Origin: Candidatus Nitrospira kreftii
Lineage (GTDB): Bacteria > Nitrospirota > Nitrospiria > Nitrospirales > Nitrospiraceae
Assembly (NCBI GenBank): GCA_014058405.1
Contig: CP047423.1
Span: 3,022,501 to 3,086,500 of the forward strand
Direction of reading: 5' to 3'
Length of the DNA: 64,000 bases
The position numbers and the translations under genes were made by a program. Under the pieces are notes generated by a model. It had not been told where the DNA came from. It did no database searches and was given only the letters and a program-made list of their open reading frames with translations. Shown here piece by piece: positions 17,312 to 26,585 of the stretch. Position 1 is the stretch's first letter; each line of letters opens with the position of its first letter.

Positions 17312-18046
17312 TTAGACCGTCAGATGTTGGCGAACCATATCGGCATTGAGCTCGGCACTCTTGCCCTGGGCCATGACCGCGCCCTTGGCCATAACCACAT
17401 ACTTTTCCGCCAACCGGGCGGCAAAGTGGAGGCCCTGCTCCACCAACAAGATGGCAAAGCGGCGCGACTGTTTAAACCCGATAATGACATCCTCGATCTG
17501 ATCGACGATCGACGGCTGAATCCCCTCCGTCGGCTCATCCAACAAGAGCAGCTGGGGACTGGAGAGAATGGCCCGGCCAATCGCCAACTGCTGCTGCTCG
17601 CCGCCGCTGAGCACCCCGCCCGGGCGGTGCAGGATCTGCGTGAGCTTCGGAAAGAGCTGATAGACCTCCTCAAAGGCCGCCGCCTCCGAGACATCCCCCC
17701 GGATCACCGGCCGGTTCCAGTACCCGAGCAACAGGTTTTGGTGCACCGTCAGATGCGGAATGATCTCCCGCCCTTGCGGGACATACGCCAGGCCCTGGCG
17801 CGCCCGGAGATCCGTCCGCTCCTGGGTGATGTCCCGGCCCCGAAACCGAATCGTCCCCGACCGGGCCGGCAACAACCCCGTCAACGTTTTCAGCGTGGTG
17901 GTCTTGCCCATCCCATTGCGCCCCATGAGACAGACCACCTCCCCCGGCTCAATGGTAAACGAGACGTTCCGCAGAATATGGCTCTCGCCGTAATAGGCAT
18001 TGATCTGCTCGACCGCTAACGTCACCGGAGGGGTGGCCTGTTCCAT
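17312..18046 (-). CDS. urtE: Urea ABC transporter ATPase UrtE
   Basis: A 244-residue ATP-binding subunit. Walker A is GRNGMGKTT, the signature LSGGEQQQLAIGRA and Walker B LLLLDEPTEG, followed by IQPSIV, the sequence that marks the LivF/UrtE branch. It couples ATP hydrolysis to urea import with UrtD on the inner side of the UrtB-UrtC permease. The ATG at 18046 follows GGAG by 10 bp; a GTG directly before it is an alternative. It lies 24 bp after urtD and 140 bp before the porin gene. Confidence 0.93.
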   Translation of the reverse strand: MEQATPPVTLAVEQINAYYGESHILRNVSFTIEPGEVVCLMGRNGMGKTTTLKTLTGLLPARSGTIRFRGRDITQERTDLRARQGLAYVPQGREIIPHLTVHQNLLLGYWNRPVIRGDVSEAAAFEEVYQLFPKLTQILHRPGGVLSGGEQQQLAIGRAILSSPQLLLLDEPTEGIQPSIVDQIEDVIIGFKQSRRFAILLVEQGLHFAARLAEKYVVMAKGAVMAQGKSAELNADMVRQHLTV

Positions 18047-18070
18047 CACCGTAGGGCTCCTATGTTCCCG

Positions 18071-18835
18071 TTAATGCGCGACTTTCGCGCGGCCCAGATA
18101 AATCTCGCGCACATGCTCATCGGCTTGCACATGCTCTACGGTCCCTTCGCAAATGACGGTCCCCTCGGCCAACACCGTGACGATGTTGGCAATCTGCCGG
18201 ACGAAGTCCATATCATGCTCGATCACCACGATGGCCTGTTTTTCGGCCAGCGTCATCAACAATTGCCCGGTCTGCTCGGTTTCCTTATCGCTCATGCCCG
18301 CCACGGGTTCGTCCACGAGGAGCAAGGAGGGCTCTTGCAAGATCACCATGCCGATCTCAAGCCATTGTTTTTGGCCGTGCGACAGGGAGCCGGCGCGCGC
18401 ATGCGCGTGCTCGGTCAACCCGATGGTCTCCAACACCTCACGGATCCGCTCCCGTTCTGCCGGTGTGGATTTCCCCACGAGGGTCGGGAACACGCCCTTG
18501 CTCGCCCGCTTCACCGAGAGGTCCAAGTTCTGCCACACCGAGAGGTTGCCGTAGATCGACGGGGCTTGGAACTTCCGGCCGACGCCGAGCTTGGTGATGT
18601 CCTCGGCGTTCTTGCCGACCAGACTGATGCCGTGGCCGAAGAGGATTTTCCCGGAGGTCGGGGGGGTCTTCCCGCAAATGACATCCAGCAAGGTGGTCTT
18701 GCCCGCGCCATTGGGCCCGATCACCACGCGCAGCTCGTTGTAGTGGACACTGAAATTGCAGTTGTTCAACGCTTTGAAGCCGTCGTAATCGACGATGACG
18801 TGTTCGCAGGTGAGAATCCGGTCGCCGTCGGTCAC
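18071..18835 (-). CDS. urtD: Urea ABC transporter ATPase UrtD
   Basis: A 254-residue ATP-binding subunit of the LivG/UrtD type. Walker A GPNGAGKTT, signature LSHGQKQWLEIG and Walker B LLLVDEPVAGM are visible, with the family motif GVGRKFQAPSIYGNLSVWQN. LSHGQ with Trp in place of LSGGQ is a known trait of UrtD. The GTG start at 18835 overlaps the urtC stop (GTGA), so translation is coupled. A longer open frame extends upstream inside urtC but is only the shadow of that gene. Confidence 0.94.
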   Translation of the reverse strand: MTDGDRILTCEHVIVDYDGFKALNNCNFSVHYNELRVVIGPNGAGKTTLLDVICGKTPPTSGKILFGHGISLVGKNAEDITKLGVGRKFQAPSIYGNLSVWQNLDLSVKRASKGVFPTLVGKSTPAERERIREVLETIGLTEHAHARAGSLSHGQKQWLEIGMVILQEPSLLLVDEPVAGMSDKETEQTGQLLMTLAEKQAIVVIEHDMDFVRQIANIVTVLAEGTVICEGTVEHVQADEHVREIYLGRAKVAH

Positions 18836-19971
18836 GCCGCCGTCCCTCCCGCTGCCTTGCTCACCGGGGCCGAGGGGGCCGCCTTCAGGCGCTCGCGCCC
18901 CTTCCGCAGCATCCCGATGAGGCCGTCGGGGAACAGGGTCACGACGATCACAAAGAGGCCCCCCAAAATGAACGGCCAGGCCTCCGGAAAATAGTTGGTC
19001 AACACGCTCCGGCCATAGTTGACGGCGACGGCACCCACGATGGCTCCGATCAACGTGCCGCGCCCGCCGACGGCCACCCAGATGACGACTTCCAGCGACG
19101 GCAGTACGCCGATCTGGGCCGGCGTGATGATGCCGACCTGCGGCACATACAGCATCCCGGCGAGCCCGGCCAAGCCAGCCGCCACGACAAACACGAAGAG
19201 CTTGTACATCCACGGGGTGTAGCCGGAAAAGGTCACGCGCGATTCGCTATCGCGGATCGCGATCAGCACTTTGCCCGCACGCGAGGCGACGATATAGCGG
19301 CACAACAGATAGGCGGCCCCCAGGGCCAGGACGGTGACGAGATAGAGGCCCCGCTGGGTCGAGGGATCCGAGAGCCGGAAGCCGATCAGTTGTTTGAAAT
19401 CGGTCAGGCCGTTGGTGCCGCCCAGCCGGGTTTCGTTCCGATTGAACACCAGCCAGGCGGCAAAGGCCAAGGCCTGGGTGATGATGGCAAAGTACACGCC
19501 CTTGATCCGGCTGCGAAACGCCAGAAAGCCGAAGAGGGTCGCGAAGAGGACGGGGACGAGGAGGGCGCCGAAGAAGCCGCCCCAAAAGCTTTTAAAGGGA
19601 TACCAGAACAGGGGGAGTTCTTTGACTTGGGTCCAGACCATGAAGTCCGGCAGCTCGCTGCCGTAGACACTTTCCGACCCGATTTGCAGGGCCAGATACA
19701 TGCCCATGCAATAGGCGCCCAACCCGAAAAAGACGCCTTGCCCCAGACTGAGGACGCCGCAGTACCCCCAGATGAGATCCAGCCCCAGTGCCAAAATCGC
19801 AAACGCGAGAAACTTCCCGAATTGATTCAGCCGAAAGTCGGACAGGTGCAGCCAGGACCCTTCGGCCGGGAGCACGTTGAGCAGCGGGATGATGACCAGA
19901 AAGATCAGGCCGGCCGCAAAAAATGACAGGGTCAGGCGCTGATCCTGCGGGGGGACACTGGGCTCAGGCAT
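18832..19971 (-). CDS. urtC: Urea ABC transporter permease UrtC
   Basis: A 379-residue membrane protein with about ten hydrophobic helices. Family motifs include WGYCGVLSLGQGVFFGLGAY and GLTDFKQLIGF, as in branched-chain amino-acid/urea permeases of the LivM/UrtC type. The start ATG at 19971 overlaps the urtB stop (ATGCCTGA), indicating coupled translation; a longer frame with ATG at 19995 is less likely. With UrtB it forms the inner-membrane channel. The cytoplasmic C-terminus is basic and Ala-rich. Confidence 0.94.
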   Translation of the reverse strand: MPEPSVPPQDQRLTLSFFAAGLIFLVIIPLLNVLPAEGSWLHLSDFRLNQFGKFLAFAILALGLDLIWGYCGVLSLGQGVFFGLGAYCMGMYLALQIGSESVYGSELPDFMVWTQVKELPLFWYPFKSFWGGFFGALLVPVLFATLFGFLAFRSRIKGVYFAIITQALAFAAWLVFNRNETRLGGTNGLTDFKQLIGFRLSDPSTQRGLYLVTVLALGAAYLLCRYIVASRAGKVLIAIRDSESRVTFSGYTPWMYKLFVFVVAAGLAGLAGMLYVPQVGIITPAQIGVLPSLEVVIWVAVGGRGTLIGAIVGAVAVNYGRSVLTNYFPEAWPFILGGLFVIVVTLFPDGLIGMLRKGRERLKAAPSAPVSKAAGGTAA

Positions 19972-21544
19972 CGGCACTCCGTCCTTTCGCCGCAAACAGC
20001 CCCTGCGGCCGCCACTGCAGGAAGAGAATCACGCCGACGAGGATAAAGACCTTGCCGTACACGGCCCCGCTAAACGGCTCGATGAGCTTGTTCAGCCCCC
20101 CGATGCCCAACGACGCCCAGATGGTCCCCGCCAGTTTGCCGACCCCGCCGGTGACGACGACCATGAAGGAATCGACGATGTAGTTCTGCCCCAGGCCGGG
20201 ATCGACGTTGCCCACCATGGTGAGGGCCCAGCCCGCGATGCCCGCCAGCCCGGAGGCAAAGGCAAAGGTATAGGCATCGACTTTGCGCGTCGGGATCCCT
20301 AAACACGCGCTCATGTTGCGATTTTGGGTGACGGCCCGCACTCGAATGCCGAGGGTGGAGCGGAATAAGAGAACATAAATCCCCAGGACACACACGATCG
20401 ACAGGACGATGATGAAGATCCGATTGTACGGCAGGTAGACGCCCACCATGACTTGGGCGCCGCCGCGCAAGGACTGCGGGGCGATCACCGCCGTCAGATC
20501 GCCGAAGTACACACGGGCCGCCTGCATCAGGATCAGGCTCACCCCCCAGGTGGCCAAGAGGGTCTCGAGGAGCCGCCCATACAGAAAGCGAATGACGGTG
20601 GCTTCGAGCACCCAGCCAAAGGCCGCCGCGCTCAGAAAGGCGACGGGCAGGGCCACGGGGAAGTACCAATCGAAGGCGTCGGGCGAGCACCAGGCGAGGA
20701 ACGCCTGTTGGGTGATGAAGGTGGCGTAGGCCCCCACCATCATCAGCTCGCCGTGGGCCATGTTAATCACGCCCATCAACCCAAAGACGATGGCCAATCC
20801 CAGGGACATGATCAAGAGAATGGAGCTCAGGCTGATTCCCCGGAAGCACGTCTCAATGATGTTGGCCCACCAGCCCCACGATTCGATATAGTCCACCGCG
20901 GCCGTGGCGGCGGTCGCCAGCGCCTGCTGCTGGTCGGTCGCCGCGGCCGCCTGGCCGGCCTCGATGAGGGCGGTGAGGGCCGGCACGCTGTTGGCACTGC
21001 GCAGTTCGCCCAGCTGCTTCACCGCCTCCAGCTGGATGGCATGATCGTCCGCCTGCAACTCCAGCACGTGTTGCGATTCTTCCATGGTGTACCGAACCCA
21101 CCAGACCTCCTCGTTCGCGGCGGCCTGCTTGAGAGACGGAATGGCCTCCCGCCGGCCGGTGGACCCCAGATCCGCCGCCGCCGATCGGCGGGTGTCGGGA
21201 GAGTCGCTGGTCAGGTTGGCACGATTCTTCAGGAGATCGATGACCGGCTTGAGGGCGATCCGCACGGCCCGGCTGCCCTCCTCCCGCATCGCATCGAGGC
21301 GCGGAAGCAGACTCGTGTCCCCCTGCGCAATCAGGAGCTCGGCTGCTTGGGTTCGGACTTCTGCGTCCTCGCTCTGGAGGTCGAGGAGCGCGGCCTCGAT
21401 CGGACTGGCCGCGGGCGCGCTCGTGCCCGCTGCTGCCCCCGTCTCGTCCGCCGCGCCCGCGGACGGGCCCCCGAGGCCCCCGAGCAGTACGCACGCCACA
21501 CTCAGCACACGCAGCCGGGGCAGGATGCCAGTCCGGCGCCTCAC
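19964..21544 (-). CDS. urtB: Urea ABC transporter permease UrtB
   Basis: A 526-residue protein. After a signal-like N-terminus (VLSVACVLLGG) comes a periplasmic region of HEAT-like repeats (about 45-225), the extra domain that separates UrtB from LivH, then eight or more membrane helices with SLGLAIVFGLMGVINMAHGE, the UrtB/LivH signature. The GTG at 21544 with GGTGGACGGA upstream was chosen because it yields the usual length and a signal peptide; the frame continues further upstream without good starts. The next gene, urtA, ends 151 bp upstream of this start. Confidence 0.92.
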   Translation of the reverse strand: MRRRTGILPRLRVLSVACVLLGGLGGPSAGAADETGAAAGTSAPAASPIEAALLDLQSEDAEVRTQAAELLIAQGDTSLLPRLDAMREEGSRAVRIALKPVIDLLKNRANLTSDSPDTRRSAAADLGSTGRREAIPSLKQAAANEEVWWVRYTMEESQHVLELQADDHAIQLEAVKQLGELRSANSVPALTALIEAGQAAAATDQQQALATAATAAVDYIESWGWWANIIETCFRGISLSSILLIMSLGLAIVFGLMGVINMAHGELMMVGAYATFITQQAFLAWCSPDAFDWYFPVALPVAFLSAAAFGWVLEATVIRFLYGRLLETLLATWGVSLILMQAARVYFGDLTAVIAPQSLRGGAQVMVGVYLPYNRIFIIVLSIVCVLGIYVLLFRSTLGIRVRAVTQNRNMSACLGIPTRKVDAYTFAFASGLAGIAGWALTMVGNVDPGLGQNYIVDSFMVVVTGGVGKLAGTIWASLGIGGLNKLIEPFSGAVYGKVFILVGVILFLQWRPQGLFAAKGRSADA

Positions 21545-21695
21545 TCCGTCCACCCTCTCCACACGGTTCCTCCCCACAGATACCCCTTGGCAGGAAAGCT
21601 GGACCCTCTGCGCACGGGGTCCAGCCAGTCCCGATTCCCCACGGCCCCCTCTAGCCCATGCCGCCACACGGGGGCCCTCTGCTCCCGGCGAAGTC

Positions 21696-23078
21696 CTATT
21701 TGGTATAGGTCCCCTGGTGCTGAATCCAATCGCACCCCTTGTCCGGGTTTGTGTACTCACTCCACGGTTCCGGTTTCACCAGGCCCTTCGAGCGCCAAAT
21801 GGTCTTGAACTGCCCGTTCTTGAGAATCTCGCCGATCAGGACGGGCTTGTGGGTGTGCTGATTACAGCAATCCATCATGATTTCCCCCCCCGGCGCCAGG
21901 AACTTCTGGTTGTAGACCGCCGCCCGGACCTTGTCCACGTCGGTGGAGCCGGCCTTCTCGACCGCCTGCTTCCACACATAGACGCCGAAATAGGCGGCTT
22001 CGATCGGATCGTCGGTGACCCGATTCTCGCCGTCCGGCAGGTTGTTCTTCTTGCAATAGGCTTTGAAATTCGCCACGAACTTCTTGTTTTGCGGCGTGTC
22101 CACGCTCTGGTAGTAGTTCCAGGCGGCTAAGTGCCCCACCAGGGCGCTGGTGTCCATCCCGCGCAGTTCGTCTTCGGCGACGCTGAAGGCCATGATCGGG
22201 GCATCTTCTGCCCGCAGGCCTTGGTTGCCGAATTCCTTGTAGAACGGCACGTTGCTGTCCCCGTTGATGGTACTGATGACGGCCGCGCCCCCGCCGGCGG
22301 CAAACTTCTTAATCTTGCCGCAGATGGTTTGATAGTCCTGGTGATGGAACGGGGTGTATTCTTCCGCAATGTTGGCGGCGGGAACTTTCTTCGCCAACAG
22401 CATGGCCCGCAGGATCTTGTTCGTGGTGCGCGGATACACGTAATCGGTGCCGAGGAGGTAGAACTTCTTGTAGCTCCCCCCTTCCGGGCTCATCAAGTAT
22501 TCCACCGCCGGCGCTGCCTGTTGATTGACGGCGGCGCCGGTATAGAACACGTTGCGCGAGCACTCCTCCCCCTCGTACTGGACGGGATAGAAGAGCAACC
22601 CGTTGTTTTTCTCGAAGACCGGCAGGACGGACTTGCGGCTGACCGAGGTCCAACAGCCGAACACAACCGACACTTTCTCTTCCAACAGCAGCTGCTTGGC
22701 CTTCTCGGCAAACAGGTCCCAGTTCGAGGCCGGATCGACGATCTTCGCCTCGACGGGCCGCCCCATGACCCCGCCCGCTTTGTTGATTTCTTCGACCGCC
22801 ATCAGGACGACATCCCGTAAGGAGACTTCGCTGATCGCCATCGTGCCGCTGAGCGAATGCAGCACGCCGATTTTAATCGGCGGCCCCCCCGCGGCATACG
22901 ATAAGGCGTAGTGGCCCAGGTTGCCTAATAACGCCGCCACGCCGACGCCGGCGGCGACCCGCCCCGTCTGCCCCAGAAATTCTCGACGCGACGTCTCGGG
23001 GGCGGGCCCCGCGCTGTCGTGGCGCTGTGGCTCTTGTGTCTCGTGCGTGTCTTCGTGCGTGTCTTCGTGCGTGTCCAT
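21696..23078 (-). CDS. urtA: Urea ABC transporter substrate-binding protein UrtA
   Basis: A 460-residue periplasmic binding protein. It carries a twin-arginine signal at 30-36 (SRREFLG) followed by a hydrophobic stretch, then the UrtA fold: IKIGVLHSLSGTMAISE, VFGCWTSVSRKSVLP, LLFYPVQYEGEECS and GGEIMMDCCNQHTHKPV, all hallmarks of urea-specific members. The N-terminus has three tandem HEDT-type repeats coded by 12-bp units, ahead of the Tat motif. AAAGGAGTGAT precedes the ATG. As the first gene of urtABCDE it is likely the strongest expressed; the repeated 61-bp element lies about 240 bp upstream. No urease genes are in the window. Confidence 0.95.
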   Translation of the reverse strand: MDTHEDTHEDTHETQEPQRHDSAGPAPETSRREFLGQTGRVAAGVGVAALLGNLGHYALSYAAGGPPIKIGVLHSLSGTMAISEVSLRDVVLMAVEEINKAGGVMGRPVEAKIVDPASNWDLFAEKAKQLLLEEKVSVVFGCWTSVSRKSVLPVFEKNNGLLFYPVQYEGEECSRNVFYTGAAVNQQAAPAVEYLMSPEGGSYKKFYLLGTDYVYPRTTNKILRAMLLAKKVPAANIAEEYTPFHHQDYQTICGKIKKFAAGGGAAVISTINGDSNVPFYKEFGNQGLRAEDAPIMAFSVAEDELRGMDTSALVGHLAAWNYYQSVDTPQNKKFVANFKAYCKKNNLPDGENRVTDDPIEAAYFGVYVWKQAVEKAGSTDVDKVRAAVYNQKFLAPGGEIMMDCCNQHTHKPVLIGEILKNGQFKTIWRSKGLVKPEPWSEYTNPDKGCDWIQHQGTYTK

Positions 23079-23320
23079 GTGGCATCACTCCTTTCGAATG
23101 CGGTGAGAGGCCTACTGTCCGTTGATGCTGCAACTGCGAAAAACCACTGCGCTCACTGGCAGGAGATCTGCTGGGAGCCTTCTTCCACTTCTCTGCAGAA
23201 CCGACAGCCATCCAGATGGCTGTATGGCCCGCTTGGGCCTGTCTTTTATTTATTGAGATGGTGGACCAATCACCGTCCCCATCTGGCGGCGGCAAGCATC
23301 TCACAACCCGGCGAGCAGAC

Positions 23321-23381
23321 CTATCGGGGAAACCCTGAAAACGAGTCAGGTAATCCCTGAGGACATTCGGGAAATGAGCTG
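23321..23381 (-). promoter_or_regulatory. Copy A of the 61-bp element, upstream of urtA
   Basis: Shares about 45 of 61 positions with copy B at 15729-15790. Within this copy CCCTGA occurs twice, 19 bp apart, the second followed by ATTCGGGA. It lies between the 3' end of the NarL-type regulator gene and urtA, in position to act on urtA. A NarL/FixJ regulator binding at the CCCTGA half-sites is plausible but inferred. Confidence 0.6.
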
Positions 23382-23415
23382 AGTATCAATGGACGGAGAC
23401 AAGAAGGACAGGAAC

Positions 23416-24069
23416 TTAGGAGTAGGGCTGGACCAATCCGACGCGGATCGCGAAACGCACGAGGCCAGGTACATCGTGAATTTCAAGCCGCTCCATGAGT
23501 TGGCTTCGGTGTGTTTCAATTGTTTTGACGCTCAAGTTCAGGCGTTGGGCAATGTCCTTTGTCGTCTGCCCTTCGGCGATGAGCTGAAGAATTTCACGCT
23601 GGCGCATGCTGAGTCTCGCCAGCGGACCAGATGGCCCGTCAGACCTTTCACGGTAGACCTCGATGGCATACTTCGCCACAGCGGGAGTCAGGTAGGTTTC
23701 ACCCCTCCCGACCGTCCTAATAGCCAACTCGAGTTCCGCCAGTTCTGCGCCCTTCAAGAGATAGCCTGATGCGCCGGCCTGTAAGGCCTGCTGGAAGTAT
23801 TCTTCGTTGGCATGCATGGACACCAGAATCACCCGGGTGGTCGGCGATTCCTTCACGATCCGCGAAGTCGCGTCGAGCCCATTTAATCCAGGCATCGCGA
23901 TATCCATCAGCACAAGATCAGGGGCATCAGCTTTCACAGCCTTGATCGCTTCCCATCCATCCCCCACGTCTGAAACAACCTCAACACCCTCAATCTTTTG
24001 CACAAGAGCACGCATGCCGGCTCTGACTAAAGCATGATCTTCCACGATCACAACTCGAAGGTGGCTCAT
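23416..24069 (-). CDS. NarL/FixJ-type response regulator
   Basis: A 217-residue two-domain regulator. The receiver has the acidic pair ED at 10-11, the phospho-acceptor Asp56 in LVLMDIAMPGLNGLD and the Lys in GYLLKGAEL. The C-terminal LuxR-type helix-turn-helix reads LSMRQREILQLIAEGQTTKDIAQRLNLSVKTIETHR. Its ATG overlaps the sensor-kinase stop (ATGA), so the two are coupled. It lies directly upstream of the urea transporter genes on the same strand, with 337 bp between, making it a candidate regulator of urtA through the repeated element. That link is inference. Confidence 0.92.
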   Translation of the reverse strand: MSHLRVVIVEDHALVRAGMRALVQKIEGVEVVSDVGDGWEAIKAVKADAPDLVLMDIAMPGLNGLDATSRIVKESPTTRVILVSMHANEEYFQQALQAGASGYLLKGAELAELELAIRTVGRGETYLTPAVAKYAIEVYRERSDGPSGPLARLSMRQREILQLIAEGQTTKDIAQRLNLSVKTIETHRSQLMERLEIHDVPGLVRFAIRVGLVQPYS

Positions 24070-25523
24070 GAAGCCGTCACCTCAGCTGTTCGACTCACCT
24101 GGAGTCGGTCGTACTCGGTGAGCGAGAAACAAAGCTGGAGTCTGGTCCCTTGACCTGGTGCCGACACGATCACCAGGTTGCCGCCAGCCAAGCGCACCCG
24201 CTCTTCCATGCCGAGCAACCCGATGCTTTCTCCACCCTGGGCACGTTGTCGGGCCGACAGCACATCGAATCCCACACCATCGTCCTGAAGAATAAGCGTG
24301 ACCTCCTCTTCTTGCCGACGCAACGTCAGATCGATCATCCTAGCCCGTGCATATTTTGCGATGTTGGTCAATGCTTCCTGTACAACCCGAAAACAGGCGA
24401 CCTCGATGGGGGCCGGAACTCGCCCGGTCATGTCCTCGACCGAGAGCGAAAGGGTCCATCCATTACGCGTCGCCTGCCGGTTCGCATACCATCGAAGCGC
24501 CGGCACCAAGCCCAAATCATCCAGAAGAGATGGTCGTAGGTCCAGGGCTAGCGTCCGCACTTGAGTCAGAAGACGGTCCACCAGCTCTAGGCTGTCCGTG
24601 AGGGAATCGAAACGGATCTCCCCAACCTCACCATGCTGGATGTCTTGTAGATCGATCTTTAATGCGGTCAAGAGCTGCCCGACCTCGTCATGCAGATCAC
24701 GTGCTAACCGGCTTCGCTCTTCCTCCTGCACTTGCATCAAACGACCGGAAAGCTCGCGCAGGGAGTTGTTGGCGCGACGCAATTCGCCAGTTCGCTCTTG
24801 AACCTTTATTTCCAGTGCTTCATGCGCCTGGTGTAGAAGCGTCTCTGCTCGCTTCCGCTCGCTGATATCACGGATGACTTTCGAGACTCCCACAAACTGA
24901 CCAAGTGCATCCTTGAGCGGCGACAAAGTGACTGACACATCAATGCATCGGCCGTCCTTGGTCAACCGTACCGCATCATAGGTATGAATGTCATGCGCGC
25001 CTCGCACCGTGGCCAGCAGCCAGGCTTTGTCCCGATGGAGATGAGGTGGGATAATCATCAGGATCGAACGACCGATCATCTCGTTAGCGGTATATCCGAA
25101 GATACGCTCCGCACCAGCGTTCCATGTGGTCACAAATCCATCGGGTGTCACGCTCAAAATAGCATCGCTGCTGCTCTCCACGATTGCACCCAGCCGCCTG
25201 GTGGCATCGTCGAGTTTGGCCCTTCTCGCTCGCGCCACAAGCCACGCCGTAACCCACAGGAGAGCAATACCCACAATTCGATTGAAGATAGCCAAATCTT
25301 GTGGAATACCGGGATGAGACAGGGTATGTCCCATTGGTAGGAGAACGCTCCCGATGGCCGCAACCATGTATGGAGCAATCGGCCACTCGATCCAGAGGGC
25401 CAAGAACACGCCGAAGACGTCCCCAACGACCCAGATCGCATACCCCCACGGCATGAACACGTCAATAAGAAACGTTCCTGCCAGGATCAGCGGGATCAGT
25501 GCTCGGGCATAGGTACTGTTCAT
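24066..25523 (-). CDS. PAS sensor histidine kinase (NarX/UhpB type)
   Basis: A 485-residue membrane kinase. Four hydrophobic segments fill residues 8-97, a PAS domain lies at about 107-225 (AILSVTPDGFVTTWNAGAER), followed by a coiled coil and a HisKA_3 dimerisation helix with the phospho-accepting His278 in LARDLHDEVGQ. The HATPase has the DDGVGFD G1 box. The membrane part may sense a ligand or redox change at the membrane; no haem or Fe-S ligands are evident in the PAS. It forms a unit with the regulator gene downstream. A second pair of identical architecture (36542-38675) lies upstream of nxrAB. Confidence 0.9.
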   Translation of the reverse strand: MNSTYARALIPLILAGTFLIDVFMPWGYAIWVVGDVFGVFLALWIEWPIAPYMVAAIGSVLLPMGHTLSHPGIPQDLAIFNRIVGIALLWVTAWLVARARRAKLDDATRRLGAIVESSSDAILSVTPDGFVTTWNAGAERIFGYTANEMIGRSILMIIPPHLHRDKAWLLATVRGAHDIHTYDAVRLTKDGRCIDVSVTLSPLKDALGQFVGVSKVIRDISERKRAETLLHQAHEALEIKVQERTGELRRANNSLRELSGRLMQVQEEERSRLARDLHDEVGQLLTALKIDLQDIQHGEVGEIRFDSLTDSLELVDRLLTQVRTLALDLRPSLLDDLGLVPALRWYANRQATRNGWTLSLSVEDMTGRVPAPIEVACFRVVQEALTNIAKYARARMIDLTLRRQEEEVTLILQDDGVGFDVLSARQRAQGGESIGLLGMEERVRLAGGNLVIVSAPGQGTRLQLCFSLTEYDRLQVSRTAEVTAS

Positions 25524-25679
25524 TGCCCTCCATGATCATGAAGAAACGGGACCGCTTGTCACTCGATAACAATGCTCCCCAGGAAGTGTTGGAAGTCTCC
25601 GTGTCCCCTGGTCCTGCATGATACCTCAGTACTGCAGCTAGGATCGAGAGGGAGCGAGGGTGAAAGGAATTTGTAAACC

Positions 25680-26585
25680 CTAGTGATCTAACTTTGCCGT
25701 TTGACGATTGACAACCCACACACCAGTCAGGATGAGACAAATCCCAATAATTTCAATGCGCCCAACGGATTCACCTAGGATTACCGCGGATAGGCCAATG
25801 GCCGCCACAGGTGTCAGATTGCCCAAGACCGAGGCTCGTGAGGGGCCGATACCCTTGACACCGAACAACCACGCCTGTTGAGCAACCGCTGTGGCAAAGA
25901 CAACCAGATAGCCCAGCGCGAGCCAATCGGATGTCGTCACAGAACTCATCCCGGCATCCATCATTTTTTGATCAGTCCACAGCAGCGGAATTTGAAGGAC
26001 GGTGGCCACGGCCAACGTCGTCCAATTCACCGTCAGCGCTGAAACCCTTTCCATGATATTGCGACTGCCGATACTATAGAGCGCCCAACTCACCACTCCC
26101 AGAAAAACCAATATGCTCCCCAACAACGGTTGCTCGCCGGCGGCGTGAAACCCTGCCACAGAGACCAGCCCAACACCCGCAAACGACAAAAATGCTCCCC
26201 CCCACACTGCCCCTAGCGGTACGTCTCGGATCAGACAGGCTGAGAGAAGAGACGTGACCACAGGACTTGATCCGATGATCACACCACCGACCGCGCCACT
26301 GACATAGTTGAGGCCCATCAGAATGAGCAGGTGATTCCCCAACACGCCCAGCCCAAGAAGGCCGAGCAACCCCATGTCGGTACGATTAATCTTGAGAACT
26401 CCGCCACCTTCCTTCCACCACCAGGTGGCCAGGAGAATTGCCAATCCACCGATATCGCGAAGAACCGATGCCTCCACAGCGGAGAATGATCCAAGCGCCA
26501 TCTTCTGCGCCACAATCGACCCACCCCACAGAACAGCCGCGAGCACAACAGATCCATAGGCCACTGTAGTAGAGGGCTGACTCAT
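25680..26585 (-). CDS. EamA/DMT-family transporter
   Basis: A 301-residue membrane protein with ten predicted helices in two EamA repeats; each repeat begins with a helix like VVLAAVLWGGSIVAQKMAL and ends with a conserved Gly/Pro pattern (SRASVLGNLTPVAAIGLSAVILGE in the second). Members export amino acids, nucleotides or other metabolites; the substrate cannot be told. The gene stands alone between the sensor kinase and the ECF42-type locus. Confidence 0.87.
   Translation of the reverse strand: MSQPSTTVAYGSVVLAAVLWGGSIVAQKMALGSFSAVEASVLRDIGGLAILLATWWWKEGGGVLKINRTDMGLLGLLGLGVLGNHLLILMGLNYVSGAVGGVIIGSSPVVTSLLSACLIRDVPLGAVWGGAFLSFAGVGLVSVAGFHAAGEQPLLGSILVFLGVVSWALYSIGSRNIMERVSALTVNWTTLAVATVLQIPLLWTDQKMMDAGMSSVTTSDWLALGYLVVFATAVAQQAWLFGVKGIGPSRASVLGNLTPVAAIGLSAVILGESVGRIEIIGICLILTGVWVVNRQTAKLDH

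Noticed and set aside
20453..21808. Plus-strand open frame of 451 codons
   Set aside because: Antisense to urtB and low-complexity; shadow of a G+C-rich gene.
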